Made by a program: the position numbers and the translations under genes. A stretch of DNA of 64,000 nt from Microbulbifer pacificus (lineage in GTDB: Bacteria; Pseudomonadota; Gammaproteobacteria; Pseudomonadales; Cellvibrionaceae): positions 1,508,501 through 1,572,500 of the forward strand of contig NZ_CP137555.1 of assembly GCF_033723955.1 (NCBI RefSeq). Direction: 5' to 3'. Position 1 is the first letter of the stretch; each line of letters opens with the position of its first letter. The notes beneath the pieces are model-generated. The model ran no database searches. It was given only the letters and a program-made list of their open reading frames with translations, and had not been told where the DNA came from. Shown one piece after another: positions 43,793 through 53,383 of this stretch.

Positions 43793-44257
43793 ATGAACGT
43801 AGAAATCGTTGAATTCCCCGAGACCCGCGTCGCCGCCATCGAGTACAAGGGGCCACCGGAAACGGAACACCTATCCGTCATGAAATTGATTCAGTGGCGC
43901 AAGGAAAACAACTTTCCACCCTCCCCCGCCTACCGAAATTACGGACTCCACTACAACGACCCGCGCAAGGTGCCGCCGCAGGAGTATCGCGTCGACCTGT
44001 GTATTTCGGTGGATCGTAAAATAGGAGAAAACCCCTACGGCGTGATCAACAAGGTGATTCCCGCCTGCCGCTGCGCCAGAGCACGACATCTGGGCTCGCG
44101 GAAGAAGGTGCTGGCGGCCGAGTTTCTTTACGAACAGTGGTTGCCGCAGAGCGGCGAACAGCATTCCGGCCTGCCTATTATCTTCCACTATGTGAATGTC
44201 GGCCCGGATATCCGCGAGCAGGACATGATTACGGATGTGTACCTGCCACTTAAGTAA
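43793..44257 (+). CDS. GyrI-like small-molecule-binding protein
   Basis: A 154-residue stand-alone effector-binding domain of the GyrI/SbmC type: VEIVEFPETRVAAIEYKGPPE at the start, YGLHYNDPRKVPPQEYRVDLCISV in the middle, and a closing DMITDVYLPLK. Relatives form the C-terminal part of AraC-type regulators or act alone as gyrase inhibitors or hydrolases of toxic small molecules. No DNA-binding domain is present. Last gene of the small run. Confidence 0.88.
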   Translation: MNVEIVEFPETRVAAIEYKGPPETEHLSVMKLIQWRKENNFPPSPAYRNYGLHYNDPRKVPPQEYRVDLCISVDRKIGENPYGVINKVIPACRCARARHLGSRKKVLAAEFLYEQWLPQSGEQHSGLPIIFHYVNVGPDIREQDMITDVYLPLK

Positions 44258-44543
44258 CTGAAGAGAGCGTTCTTTGCACCCGAACAACAGTTTCACTGTG
44301 GCACCAAAATCCCCCTCCATGCAGCAGTGATAGCCGTACCAACTGCAAACAAAATATATTGGTCTATACTGGCTGACCGGGGAGTCTTAACCCGCCACTA
44401 TCTACCCCGTCGTCGAAGCACCAAGAATAAATGAAATAAATGTGCTCCCCTGTACAGCCTCCTGGAGCACCCACCGCGCTGTCTAACTGCCGCGCATGTG
44501 TCATCTGCCGGCTACTACTTGCTTACAACAAGGGAGTCCTCCC
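44258..44543. other. Gap before the M48 peptidase gene
   Basis: 286 bp without a recognisable gene. A possible -10 TATACT lies near 44373, with no clear -35. It probably holds the promoter of the M48 gene. Confidence 0.4.
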
Positions 44544-47500
44544 ATGGAAGAAGAGGTATACCCGGCCGGCCCGGCCAGCATCCCCGAAACACTGACTCGC
44601 CCCTCACGGCGATACAAAATTAACGCCTGGCTGGCGGTGTTTGGCCTGGTGTTATTTCTAACCGCGTACTTGTCCCTGGCGATGTGGTTTTGCATGACCG
44701 CCTATCGACTGACTACCGCAGCCTTCGCACCAGACGGCGATATCATGTGGGGGCTTGGAACAGGAGTATGTGCGGCAATTCTTGCGGTTTTCATGCTGAA
44801 AGCCCTATTTTTCACGAAACGAAATGAGGACGATGCCCGGGTTGAGGTCAGCGAGACAGACGAGCCCGTATTGTTCGCGTTCCTAAATCGTCTCGCCGAC
44901 GACGCCGGCGCCCCAAGGCCCCACAAGGTCTACATCACGCCCGAAGTTAATGCCGCAGTCTTTTATCACCTCACTTTCTTCAACCTGCTGTTTCCGTCAA
45001 AAAAGAATCTGGAGGTCGGACTGGGGTTAGTCAATGTACTCAATCTGTCGGAACTGAAGGCCGTCCTCGCCCATGAGTTTGGCCATTTTGCGCAGAAATC
45101 GATGGCCGTTGGCACTTGGGTTTATGTTGCCCACCAGATCGCTATGCACCTTATCCACCAGCGCAATGCGCTGGACAGCTTTCTCGACGGACTCTCAAGA
45201 TTCGACCTTCGGGTGGCCTGGGTTGGCTGGATACTGAAGCTCATCGTGTGGAGTATTCGCTCACTGCTGGACACTATTTTCCTGCTTGTTGTCGCAGCGC
45301 AGCGCGCACTTTCGCGTGAGATGGAGCTACAGGCAGACCTTGTTGCGGTATCAGTGACTGGTTCAGATGCTCTCGTTCACGCTCTCCACAAGTTACACGC
45401 AGCAGACGAAGCGTGGGAAAGAAGCCTCTCATTTGCCGCTAAAGAGGCGGCAGATGGACGAGCCGTCGGCGATATGTACGCAGTTCAAAGCCGGATCATC
45501 GAACATCTCGGTGTAATACTCGATGATCCTGGATTCGGTCAGATACCACCGTTGCCTGATCAGGAGCGCGAGCAGCATCGGGTATTTACCCGCGCCATCG
45601 CCTCACCACCAAGAATGTGGTCGACCCATCCGGAAAATGCCGCACGGGAGGAAAATGCCAAACGGCATTACATCGCCGGAGTGATCGATGACCGCAGTGC
45701 TTGGATAGTTTTCGCCAATCCCGAAAATTCTCGTTCGACACTGTCTGCGCAAATCTATCGCAAAGGTGAGCTCGAAACCGTTACCACAGAGCAAACTCTT
45801 GAAAAACTCGACGCGCAGTTCAACCGAGCCTACCTCCTTCCCCGGTTCCGCGGTGCATACCTTGGCCGGACGGTGGTGCGGCACGAGGAGAGTCCGGAAG
45901 CACTCTGCGACACCAGAGCGATCACCGGTGACCTTACAGAAATCCTGAAATCCCTGTATCCGGAGGATCTTTCCAGAAATCTGGATACACTGGGAAACCT
46001 GCGTGAAGAACTCGAAGTTTTGCAAGGCATACAAGAGGGCTCGCTATCGCTAAACGGTGCTGTAATTCGGCATCGCGACCGACAATTGGAACGGCATGAA
46101 CTGCCAGACGCTATCACGGAATTGAAGACCGAGATCCTCGAAGCCGAACAGAAAATATACCTGCACGACAGTCTCTGTCGTGGCGCACACCGCTTGGCCG
46201 CGCGCCAGATTGGTGGAGATTGGGAGCAGCAACTTGCAGCCTTGTTGGCGCTGCTCCATTACGCCGACCATACCGAAGCCGAATTACTGGACGTTCACGG
46301 TATGCTCCGCAATGTGGTTGCTGTTATTACGGCAGACGGTCACGTAAGCAGTGGTGAACTGAATCGGCTGATGGGTGCCGCGAAAGAGGCATTCAAAGCC
46401 CTTGCACAGGTATATGATCAGGCAGAACAGGTGGACTTGGGTCAGTTAACCGCGACAGCGATGGACGCCGAAACTTGGAAAAGTACTCTGGGAGAGTTCG
46501 AATTACCGGCACCCAGTAATGACAACATCAACAACTGGATGCGGGTGATCGATAGCTGGCTCGGCAGTACAGCCAATGCTCTCGCCACACTGAAGATGGC
46601 CACTCTGGAGCAGCTGCTTGAGACAGAGAGCCGGGTTACTAAGCACTTCCTTGAGGGAACCTCCCCCGACGCAGCACCGCGCCCGCCATCGGTTCCCGAG
46701 AATTACACCACAAGAGTCACCGGAACCGAACGCAAGCTCCAGACACGCCTGGACTTTTGGGACCGATTCCAGACTGCCACCGGGCTCTTCCCCGCCCTGC
46801 TACGCTTTGGCGTCGCTGCGTCCATTATCGGTACGGTGATCGTGGCCGGTTACTTTACAGGCGGTGCGAACATCAGTGTCTACAACGGTCTGGCAACACC
46901 TGTACGGGTGGAAGTCGACAAAAAAGTGGCTCACGTCGCACCTTATGCAACTAGTTCGCTGCGCCTTCCCCACAGCGGGGAGATCGAGGTATCGGCTTAT
47001 GATCTCAGTGGCACCCGCATCGAGACTTTCCGCGCAGACGCCTCTCAGCAGTTCGGTCGCTATGTTTACAACGTGGCAGGTGCTAGCCCTCTGGTGCAAT
47101 GGACCCAGGTCTACGGGGAAGGTGTAGATAAGCCGCCCCTAGAGTTGGGGACCCCGCGCTGGGCGTCAACCAGAGCCGACATTTTGTTCGAAGAGCCTCC
47201 AGAAAGTGTGACTATATCCGACTACTCACGAGGGACTGTGCGTACAGTGCTTGACGGCTTCGGTGGGCTGAATCCCTTCCAGCAAGCCAGCATGGTCGAG
47301 GACCAGCAACAACTTTCGAACATGGTAAGTAAACATGTCGAGTGGGATAGTCCAGACTCCCCAACTATTGCTCTCTGGTTGGAGTTGGCCAGAAAGGTCT
47401 TCGATGACGACGTCATTCAGGACCTCAACGCAAGACTGACACACTATCCCAATGATGTTTTTGCCTTACGGTTACAACAGGATATTGCCAGGGGATCGCC

Positions 47501-48386
47501 TGAATATGCTCAGGTATGCACGAGGCATCAGCAGCTGGCCGCGGCCGTTCGTGATGACAGCAATCTGCATTACATTGCTGCACGCTGCTCCGAGAATGAT
47601 GCCGACGCGGACCAGAAAATGCTTGAAGGCGCCGAACGCTGGCCAGAAAACCCCTGGTTCAACATGGCCAGTGGTTACGTGCTGGCAGAGCACGGACAGT
47701 GGTTTGAAGCCACTGCGGCGTGGAAAAAAGTTCTGCAGAGCAGCAATGCCTTCGATGACTGGGTCAGCCTAGACCTTGCGCGTCTCCTGCGCCTCGATAA
47801 TGCAGAGCACCCTGACCTCGACCAACTTGTAAACAAATCAGAGCAACTTGGCTTCATGTTAGCTTTGGAACAAAATCAGGCACCGGAGCAACTTAAAGCC
47901 TACACCGAGCTGTCACAAGGCAACTTGGAAGCAGCCAAGTCAGCATCGCACGCGCACAAGCAGCCCCGGGTACTTCGCCTCATTGCCGCATCCGATGGAG
48001 CGGATAACGCCATCAAAAGTGAAGCACTGTTACTTCCTGCACTGGAAGGTCTGGACCATGACACGGTGTGGCTCGCATGGAGCCAGGCTGTGCTTGCGGG
48101 GCAAGACCCCGCACCGTTCGAGGAATGGGGCAAGCAGGAGTACCGACATGGTGAGCGCGCCCTCGCGTTCCTGCGTCAGATACACCAACACGGAAACACC
48201 GGCAGAGTCTCAGACGAATTGAAGGGGTTTGGTCCTCGCGAACGCGGGCAACTTCTCGCCGCCAGCCTGGTGCTACTGCAGGATAAAGCACCCAACGAAT
48301 GGCGAGAGCAAGTAAGAGCACTGCTCTTTGCGACGGAGCGACCCTATTTTGATCACTCGCAGAAAACATCGCTCCCTGCCGGCTAA
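44544..48386 (+). CDS. Giant M48-family membrane metallopeptidase with C-terminal repeat region
   Basis: I start at ATG 44544, seven bases after GGGAG, giving 1280 residues (an upstream in-frame ATG at 44496 has no such site). Two membrane helices (about 30-55 and 65-85) precede an M48 Ste24/HtpX-like domain: zinc motif HEFGH at 177-181 and REMELQADLVAV near 262 for the third ligand. A further helix lies near 753-773. After it comes a small beta domain and then helical, TPR-like repeats to the end. Typical M48 proteins are 280-480 residues, so two-thirds of this one is extra. It may degrade or sort envelope proteins; the substrate and the use of the repeat region are unknown. Confidence 0.87.
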   Translation: MEEEVYPAGPASIPETLTRPSRRYKINAWLAVFGLVLFLTAYLSLAMWFCMTAYRLTTAAFAPDGDIMWGLGTGVCAAILAVFMLKALFFTKRNEDDARVEVSETDEPVLFAFLNRLADDAGAPRPHKVYITPEVNAAVFYHLTFFNLLFPSKKNLEVGLGLVNVLNLSELKAVLAHEFGHFAQKSMAVGTWVYVAHQIAMHLIHQRNALDSFLDGLSRFDLRVAWVGWILKLIVWSIRSLLDTIFLLVVAAQRALSREMELQADLVAVSVTGSDALVHALHKLHAADEAWERSLSFAAKEAADGRAVGDMYAVQSRIIEHLGVILDDPGFGQIPPLPDQEREQHRVFTRAIASPPRMWSTHPENAAREENAKRHYIAGVIDDRSAWIVFANPENSRSTLSAQIYRKGELETVTTEQTLEKLDAQFNRAYLLPRFRGAYLGRTVVRHEESPEALCDTRAITGDLTEILKSLYPEDLSRNLDTLGNLREELEVLQGIQEGSLSLNGAVIRHRDRQLERHELPDAITELKTEILEAEQKIYLHDSLCRGAHRLAARQIGGDWEQQLAALLALLHYADHTEAELLDVHGMLRNVVAVITADGHVSSGELNRLMGAAKEAFKALAQVYDQAEQVDLGQLTATAMDAETWKSTLGEFELPAPSNDNINNWMRVIDSWLGSTANALATLKMATLEQLLETESRVTKHFLEGTSPDAAPRPPSVPENYTTRVTGTERKLQTRLDFWDRFQTATGLFPALLRFGVAASIIGTVIVAGYFTGGANISVYNGLATPVRVEVDKKVAHVAPYATSSLRLPHSGEIEVSAYDLSGTRIETFRADASQQFGRYVYNVAGASPLVQWTQVYGEGVDKPPLELGTPRWASTRADILFEEPPESVTISDYSRGTVRTVLDGFGGLNPFQQASMVEDQQQLSNMVSKHVEWDSPDSPTIALWLELARKVFDDDVIQDLNARLTHYPNDVFALRLQQDIARGSPEYAQVCTRHQQLAAAVRDDSNLHYIAARCSENDADADQKMLEGAERWPENPWFNMASGYVLAEHGQWFEATAAWKKVLQSSNAFDDWVSLDLARLLRLDNAEHPDLDQLVNKSEQLGFMLALEQNQAPEQLKAYTELSQGNLEAAKSASHAHKQPRVLRLIAASDGADNAIKSEALLLPALEGLDHDTVWLAWSQAVLAGQDPAPFEEWGKQEYRHGERALAFLRQIHQHGNTGRVSDELKGFGPRERGQLLAASLVLLQDKAPNEWREQVRALLFATERPYFDHSQKTSLPAG

Positions 48387-48451
48387 TATCAAGAGCCTAA
48401 TTCAACACCCCAGCGAACACCTTGGGGAGTTGGACCCTCAATAGTTCAAAG

Positions 48452-48482
48452 AAAAAGCCCCAGGATTTTCCTGGGGCTTTTT
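48452..48482. terminator. Strong bidirectional terminator
   Basis: A 14-base perfect stem (48452-48465 with 48469-48482) with a three-base loop, A-run and T-run. It closes the M48 gene and serves the converging amylase gene. A second, weaker hairpin follows at about 48493-48523. Confidence 0.92.
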
Positions 48483-48571
48483 GGTTACACAGTAAAGGGC
48501 TCGGGAAATTTCCGAACCCTTTTTCTAGCGGCGCTAGTGTACGCCGTGCCGTTACGCCGAGATCGTTGGAC

Positions 48572-51217
48572 TTAGTGCAGCACGATCACCTCATTGGCAT
48601 CCAGGTTCAGTACTGCGGAGCCGCCGCTCACATTCACAGAGTCTCCGCCCACCAGGCTGCTGTACTGGCCATCGGCCAGTACCAGGTTGCTCACATTGAT
48701 CGAAGTACTGCCACCGCGGTTGACCGCCACAGTGACCACATCGCTTCCGGAAACACGCTCGAATACCAGCACGTCCTGGTTGATCCAGCGCTGCTGGTAA
48801 GCCCCTGACGCCAAGGCCGGGCTCTGCGCGCGCAGGTTGGCCAGTGCGCTGATCATGCTGAATGCGGACGTGGTCTGGCTGAACGAGGGCATGCCTTCAC
48901 GGTTGTAAGGGTCGTGCCCTACCTGGCCGTCGCCATTGGCGGTAAACCAGGTGCTGTTCTGCTCGGTGCCGTAGTAAATGGTGGGAATGCCCGGCAGGGT
49001 CATAACCAGCGCCATCCCCAGGTTCTGGCGCGCATCCGCCAGAGACTTGGCAAAGCCCTTGCCAGTGCGGCCGTTGTCCACCGGGCCGGTGGTCTGCAGG
49101 AACACACTGGTGCGGGTGGCATCGTGGTTGTCGAGGAAGATGGGCTGCCAGCTCTCGCGGCCGTTCATAGCCGTCGCGCGCGATTCCACATGGGCGTTCA
49201 GCTGCACCATGGAGATATCCCCGGCGATAGTCTGCTCGATATGGTTGCGCAACTGGAAGTCCAGCAACTCGGAACCGCGGCCCTCGTTCAGGAACTGCAT
49301 CGACAGGCTCTCGCCGGCGCCGGCGCCGTACCACTCACCGAACACATACACGTCGGGGTTCTGCGCGCGCACCGCGCTGGTGAAGCGATTGATGAAATTC
49401 GGCTCGATATGCTTGATGGCATCGATACGGAATGCATCCACACCGTGGCTCATCCACTTCAGCGCCGCGTCAATCAGGTACTGGTCCGCCGCGCTGTTTC
49501 CGTTCACACCGTGGTTGAAGTCGGTGAGGTTGAACAGGGTCTTGTTGCGGAAGGCCCAGGGATCATCCCACTCACTGCCACAGGTGGTCGCCGGGTTACT
49601 GTCATAACAGTCGGCAATCGCGCCGTTGTGGTGATACCAGGTGCCGTTGTCCTGGTTCACGTTGGTGAGGAAGACTCCCTCCTTGTACAGCGCGCCGAAT
49701 TCGTACTGGTCGTCCTGGTTGGAGTGGTTGAGGGCGATATCCAGCACTAGCTTCATGCCGCGCGCCTCCATCGCCGCATCGAGCTGGTCCACCAGCGCCC
49801 AGTCACCCAGGTGCTCGTCCACTTCATAGAAATCGCGGCCCCAGTAGCCATGGTAGGCGCCGTCGGATCCTGAATTGTCGATATTGTCGTTCAGCGGGGT
49901 AACCCAGATGGCGGTGACGCCGAGAGCTTGCAAATAATCGAGCTTGTCGATCAGCCCCTGGATATCGCCGCCCCAGTATTTTTTCCACTCGGACAGACCG
50001 CCGGCGGATTTGCTGCTGGAGGTGGCGGCGGCATTGTTGCCGTTGTCATTGCTGGTGTCGCCATTGCTGAAGCGATCGACAAACACAAAGTACATACTGC
50101 GATTGCGGAAATCGGACAGCGGCGGCTGTATTACTTCGCAACCTTCGGCGTCGACACTGGCACCTGCGGGCGTGTTGGGGCAACTGTCCTGGCTGTCAGG
50201 CACACCGTCGCCATCCGTGTCGGGCTCAACGGCACCGCAGTCGCTTCCGAGATTGGCGATAACGCTGACCAGCACGCCGCTGTCGGCGTCGACGACGATG
50301 TGAGTCCAGCCATTCGCGGGTTCATCCTGGGCCGGGAAGGCATCGCTACCCCAGCCACCGTTCGGGTCAATTTTGAAGCGCGGGCCTCCGTTGGCATCAC
50401 CACTGGTAAAGTTGCGGCAAGCCTCATATTGGTTGGAGGTGCCGTCGACCAGTGTCAGCAAGTCGCCCTGGGCCCAGCTATTGTGGGTGCCGCGCAGATG
50501 CAGCGCAGCCTCAACCACAACCGCGCAACCATTGGCATCGACATTGCTGCCGGCGGGGGTGTTGGGGCAGAGGTCGAGGCTGTCGGGCACACCGTCGTTA
50601 TCGGCATCCGACACGCCGGCACCGCAGTTGGCAGCCAGATTCTGGGAAGTGGAAATGGCGTTGCTCGCGGCGTTGAAGGTGATTTCTACCCAACCGGCGG
50701 CAACCGTGTAGTCCTGCACGGGTACCGCGTCGCTCCCCCATCCACCGTTAGGGTCGACCTTGAAGCGTGGGTTGGTATTGCCGGTGAAATCCTGGCAAGA
50801 GGTATAAAGGTCGCTGGTGCCCTGCCTGGTCATCAGAGTACCTTCTGCCCAGCTGTTGAAGGTACCACGCAAGTGGTAACTCACCGAAGGCGTGGTGGCA
50901 GGCAGTATCTGGTAGTTATGGGTATCGGTGTAGAACTTGATATCCCAGGTACCGGCGGCGACCGGGATATTGGCGCCACCTTGCGCGCCATTCAGACCGA
51001 AATTCTCACTCCAGTCTCCCCAGCGGTCGAACTTGATCTCACCGGCACTGGTAAAGACCACATCGTCGGCCAGCATGGTGTTGCTGCCCAGATCCTGCAT
51101 CTGGTCGGCCTGCCAGTTGTTATGGGTACCGCGCAGGTACCATTCAGCCTGGGCGGACGCGCTCGCACAGAGCAGCAATCCGGCCAGCACCAGAGTTTTC
51201 TTCAACATTTTCATCAT
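48572..51217 (-). CDS. Secreted GH13 alpha-amylase with three starch-binding-like modules and TSP3 linkers
   Basis: About 881 residues from ATG 51217 (51244, 51214 and 51208 also possible). Signal peptide 1-24 (cleavage after SAQA). Three related beta-sandwich modules follow (about 25-108, 112-210, 243-335), each starting LRGTxNxW; two carry FKVDPNGGWGSDA-type cores with a Cys pair. They are joined by thrombospondin type-3 units DADNDGVPDSLDLCPNTPAG and DTDGDGVPDSQDSCPNTPAG, which bind calcium in other proteins. The GH13 barrel (about 370-790) has catalytic AFRIDAIKH, FGEWYG and FLDNHD. An all-beta C domain ends it. It should cut starch outside the cell. Transcribed divergently from the other glycosidases across a MalT box. 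Confidence 0.92.
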   Translation of the reverse strand: MMKMLKKTLVLAGLLLCASASAQAEWYLRGTHNNWQADQMQDLGSNTMLADDVVFTSAGEIKFDRWGDWSENFGLNGAQGGANIPVAAGTWDIKFYTDTHNYQILPATTPSVSYHLRGTFNSWAEGTLMTRQGTSDLYTSCQDFTGNTNPRFKVDPNGGWGSDAVPVQDYTVAAGWVEITFNAASNAISTSQNLAANCGAGVSDADNDGVPDSLDLCPNTPAGSNVDANGCAVVVEAALHLRGTHNSWAQGDLLTLVDGTSNQYEACRNFTSGDANGGPRFKIDPNGGWGSDAFPAQDEPANGWTHIVVDADSGVLVSVIANLGSDCGAVEPDTDGDGVPDSQDSCPNTPAGASVDAEGCEVIQPPLSDFRNRSMYFVFVDRFSNGDTSNDNGNNAAATSSSKSAGGLSEWKKYWGGDIQGLIDKLDYLQALGVTAIWVTPLNDNIDNSGSDGAYHGYWGRDFYEVDEHLGDWALVDQLDAAMEARGMKLVLDIALNHSNQDDQYEFGALYKEGVFLTNVNQDNGTWYHHNGAIADCYDSNPATTCGSEWDDPWAFRNKTLFNLTDFNHGVNGNSAADQYLIDAALKWMSHGVDAFRIDAIKHIEPNFINRFTSAVRAQNPDVYVFGEWYGAGAGESLSMQFLNEGRGSELLDFQLRNHIEQTIAGDISMVQLNAHVESRATAMNGRESWQPIFLDNHDATRTSVFLQTTGPVDNGRTGKGFAKSLADARQNLGMALVMTLPGIPTIYYGTEQNSTWFTANGDGQVGHDPYNREGMPSFSQTTSAFSMISALANLRAQSPALASGAYQQRWINQDVLVFERVSGSDVVTVAVNRGGSTSINVSNLVLADGQYSSLVGGDSVNVSGGSAVLNLDANEVIVLH

Positions 51218-51300
51218 CTCGCGGTGGATTATTTTTATGTACATCGCCAGGCCAGAGAATGACCCTGTCCGGATGGTCGCGAATTCCGATGGGTCACTGC

Positions 51301-51325
51301 CTCCTCCCCGGGTGGGGCGTGGAGG
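51301..51325. promoter_or_regulatory. MalT box between the divergent amylase genes
   Basis: CCTCCTCCCC (51301-51310) is the exact complement of the MalT consensus GGGGAGGAGG. An imperfect partner, GGGGCGTGGAGG, follows at 51314-51325. It can serve both divergent units. A weaker CCCCCT/AGGGGG inverted pair lies near 51366-51383. Confidence 0.7.
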
Positions 51326-51476
51326 AAATACGCGCCAGGCCAGAAGCGGGAATTACTGCAAGCACTCCCCCTCACCGGAGGGGGATAACAGCCGCCACGG
51401 CCTTGGGCACAATGGAGAAAATAACTGGAGACCTGCTCTCCTAAATGGCTCCAAACCGGTCAAACAGGTGCCCGCC

Positions 51477-53357
51477 ATGTCCAAGCCCACAAGCCGCCTG
51501 GCCGCCAGCCTGATGTTTACGCTGACGTTCACCCTCCACCCAGCCTTTGCAGAGGCTGTACCGAGCCCGCAACTGGAGCGTGCCGAGCCGCCCTTCTGGT
51601 GGACCGATATGGCGGAGCCCAACCTGCAACTGATGCTGCACGGGCGCGATCTCGCCGGTGCTGAGGTCAGCCTCGATTACCCCGGCGTGACCATTACGAG
51701 CACCGAGCGGGAGCAGAACCCCAACTACCTGTTTATCAACCTCGCGGTGGGCGAAGACGCAAAACCCGGCACCCTGCAGATCCAGCTGCGCCAGGGTGAC
51801 TGGCAGCAGGTACTGGGTTACGAGCTGAAACCGCGCGCCGCCGGTTCCGCCGAACGCAAGGGCTTCGATACCAGCGACGCCATCTACCTGATCACCCCGG
51901 ACCGCTTCGCCAACGGCGACACTGGCAACGACCGCACCGCGGATACCCTCGAGGGCCCCGATCGCGGCAATCCCGGCGGCCGCCACGGCGGCGATATTGC
52001 CGGCATGCAGCAGCACCTCGACTACATCGCAAGCATGGGTTTCACCCAGGTCTGGCCCAACCCGCTGCTGGAAAACAACCAGCCCGCCTACTCCTACCAC
52101 GGCTATTCCGCCACCGATTACTACCGCATCGACCCGCGCTTCGGCAGCAATGAAAGCTTCCGCGCATTCGTGGCGGCGGCGAAGAACAAAGGCATTGGTG
52201 TGATCCAGGATATGGTGCCGAACCATATCGGCAGTGGGCACTGGTGGCTCAAGGATCTTCCTGGCAACGACTGGCTAAACGGCAGGGGGATTCAACCGGG
52301 CGACTTTGAATACACCAACCACGCGCGCACCGTGCATATTGACCCCTATGCCAGCCACCGCGACCACCAGCTGTTCACCGACGGCTGGTTTGTGGATTCC
52401 ATGCCGGACCCCAACCAGCGCAATTCGCGCATGGCGAACTATTTGATCCAGAACGCCATCTGGTGGGTGGAGTACGCAGACCTCTCCGGTATCCGGGTGG
52501 ACACTTATGCCTACTCCGATGCGGATTTCCTCACCGACTGGTCCGCGCGCCTGATGCGGGAATACCCCAATTTCAATATCGTTGGCGAGGAGTGGACCCG
52601 TCAGCCCGCACTGGTGGCCTACTGGCAGGCGGGCAACAAAAACCGCAACGGCTATGTCTCGCATGTGCCGAGCATGATGGACTTCCCTCTGCTCTACGGC
52701 CTGCGTGACGGGCTGGAATTGCCGGAAAGCTGGAATACGGGCCTGGTCACTCTGTACGAGGCGCTGGCCAACGATGTGCTCTATCCCAACCCCAACAATC
52801 TGGTGATCCTCGGCGGCAACCATGACATGAGCCGCCTGTACAGCCAGCTGGATGAGGACCTGGGCAAGTTCCGCATGGCGGTGACCTATATCGCCACCAT
52901 GCGCGGTATCCCGCAGTTCTATTACGGCGATGAAATCCTGGCGACGAGCCCGAAACAGCGCGACGACGGCACAGTGCGCAGCGACTTCCCCGGCGGCTGG
53001 GCCGGTGACAGGGTGAATGCGTTTAACGGCAAAAACCTGAGCGGCGAACAACAGCGCGCACAGGACTTTGTACGCACCCTGTTCAACTGGCGCAAAGACA
53101 AAGAAGTTATCCACCGCGGCCAGCTCAAGCACTTCGCCCCCATCGACGGCCTGTATATCTATTTCCGTTACGACGACCGCGACACGGTAATGGTCGCGAT
53201 CAACAAGAGCGACAAACCGCGGGAGCTGCCGCTCGCGCATCTCGCGGAAATGCTCGGCGACAAACGCACCGCCACCGACATTGTCGGCGGCAAACCCCAA
53301 TCCCTGAAAAACCTGGTGATCGCCGCCGGCGATGCGCAGGTGTTCGAAATCCAATAA
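51477..53357 (+). CDS. Exported GH13 neopullulanase/cyclomaltodextrinase-like enzyme
   Basis: 626 residues from ATG 51477, six bases after AGGTG. The frame is open back to 50937 but that part is antisense to the amylase leader. Signal peptide 1-25 (ending AFA). An N-terminal Ig-like domain (about 30-120) as in SusA-type neopullulanases precedes the barrel. Catalytic residues: Asp342 (GIRVDTYAYSD), Glu371 (VGEEW) and Asp450 (GGNHD). It likely cuts pullulan, cyclodextrins or maltodextrins in the periplasm. It is the first gene of a three-gene operon (26-bp and 18-bp gaps) with GH31 and the GH13 lipoprotein, under the MalT box at 51301. Confidence 0.92.
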   Translation: MSKPTSRLAASLMFTLTFTLHPAFAEAVPSPQLERAEPPFWWTDMAEPNLQLMLHGRDLAGAEVSLDYPGVTITSTEREQNPNYLFINLAVGEDAKPGTLQIQLRQGDWQQVLGYELKPRAAGSAERKGFDTSDAIYLITPDRFANGDTGNDRTADTLEGPDRGNPGGRHGGDIAGMQQHLDYIASMGFTQVWPNPLLENNQPAYSYHGYSATDYYRIDPRFGSNESFRAFVAAAKNKGIGVIQDMVPNHIGSGHWWLKDLPGNDWLNGRGIQPGDFEYTNHARTVHIDPYASHRDHQLFTDGWFVDSMPDPNQRNSRMANYLIQNAIWWVEYADLSGIRVDTYAYSDADFLTDWSARLMREYPNFNIVGEEWTRQPALVAYWQAGNKNRNGYVSHVPSMMDFPLLYGLRDGLELPESWNTGLVTLYEALANDVLYPNPNNLVILGGNHDMSRLYSQLDEDLGKFRMAVTYIATMRGIPQFYYGDEILATSPKQRDDGTVRSDFPGGWAGDRVNAFNGKNLSGEQQRAQDFVRTLFNWRKDKEVIHRGQLKHFAPIDGLYIYFRYDDRDTVMVAINKSDKPRELPLAHLAEMLGDKRTATDIVGGKPQSLKNLVIAAGDAQVFEIQ

Positions 53358-53383
53358 CTCCAATTACCGAAAAAAGTTCGACG

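Noticed and set aside
50937..51476. N-terminal extension of the plus-strand GH13 gene
   Set aside because: It is antisense to the divergent amylase leader and crosses the MalT box. ATG 51477 has a ribosome site and a proper signal peptide.
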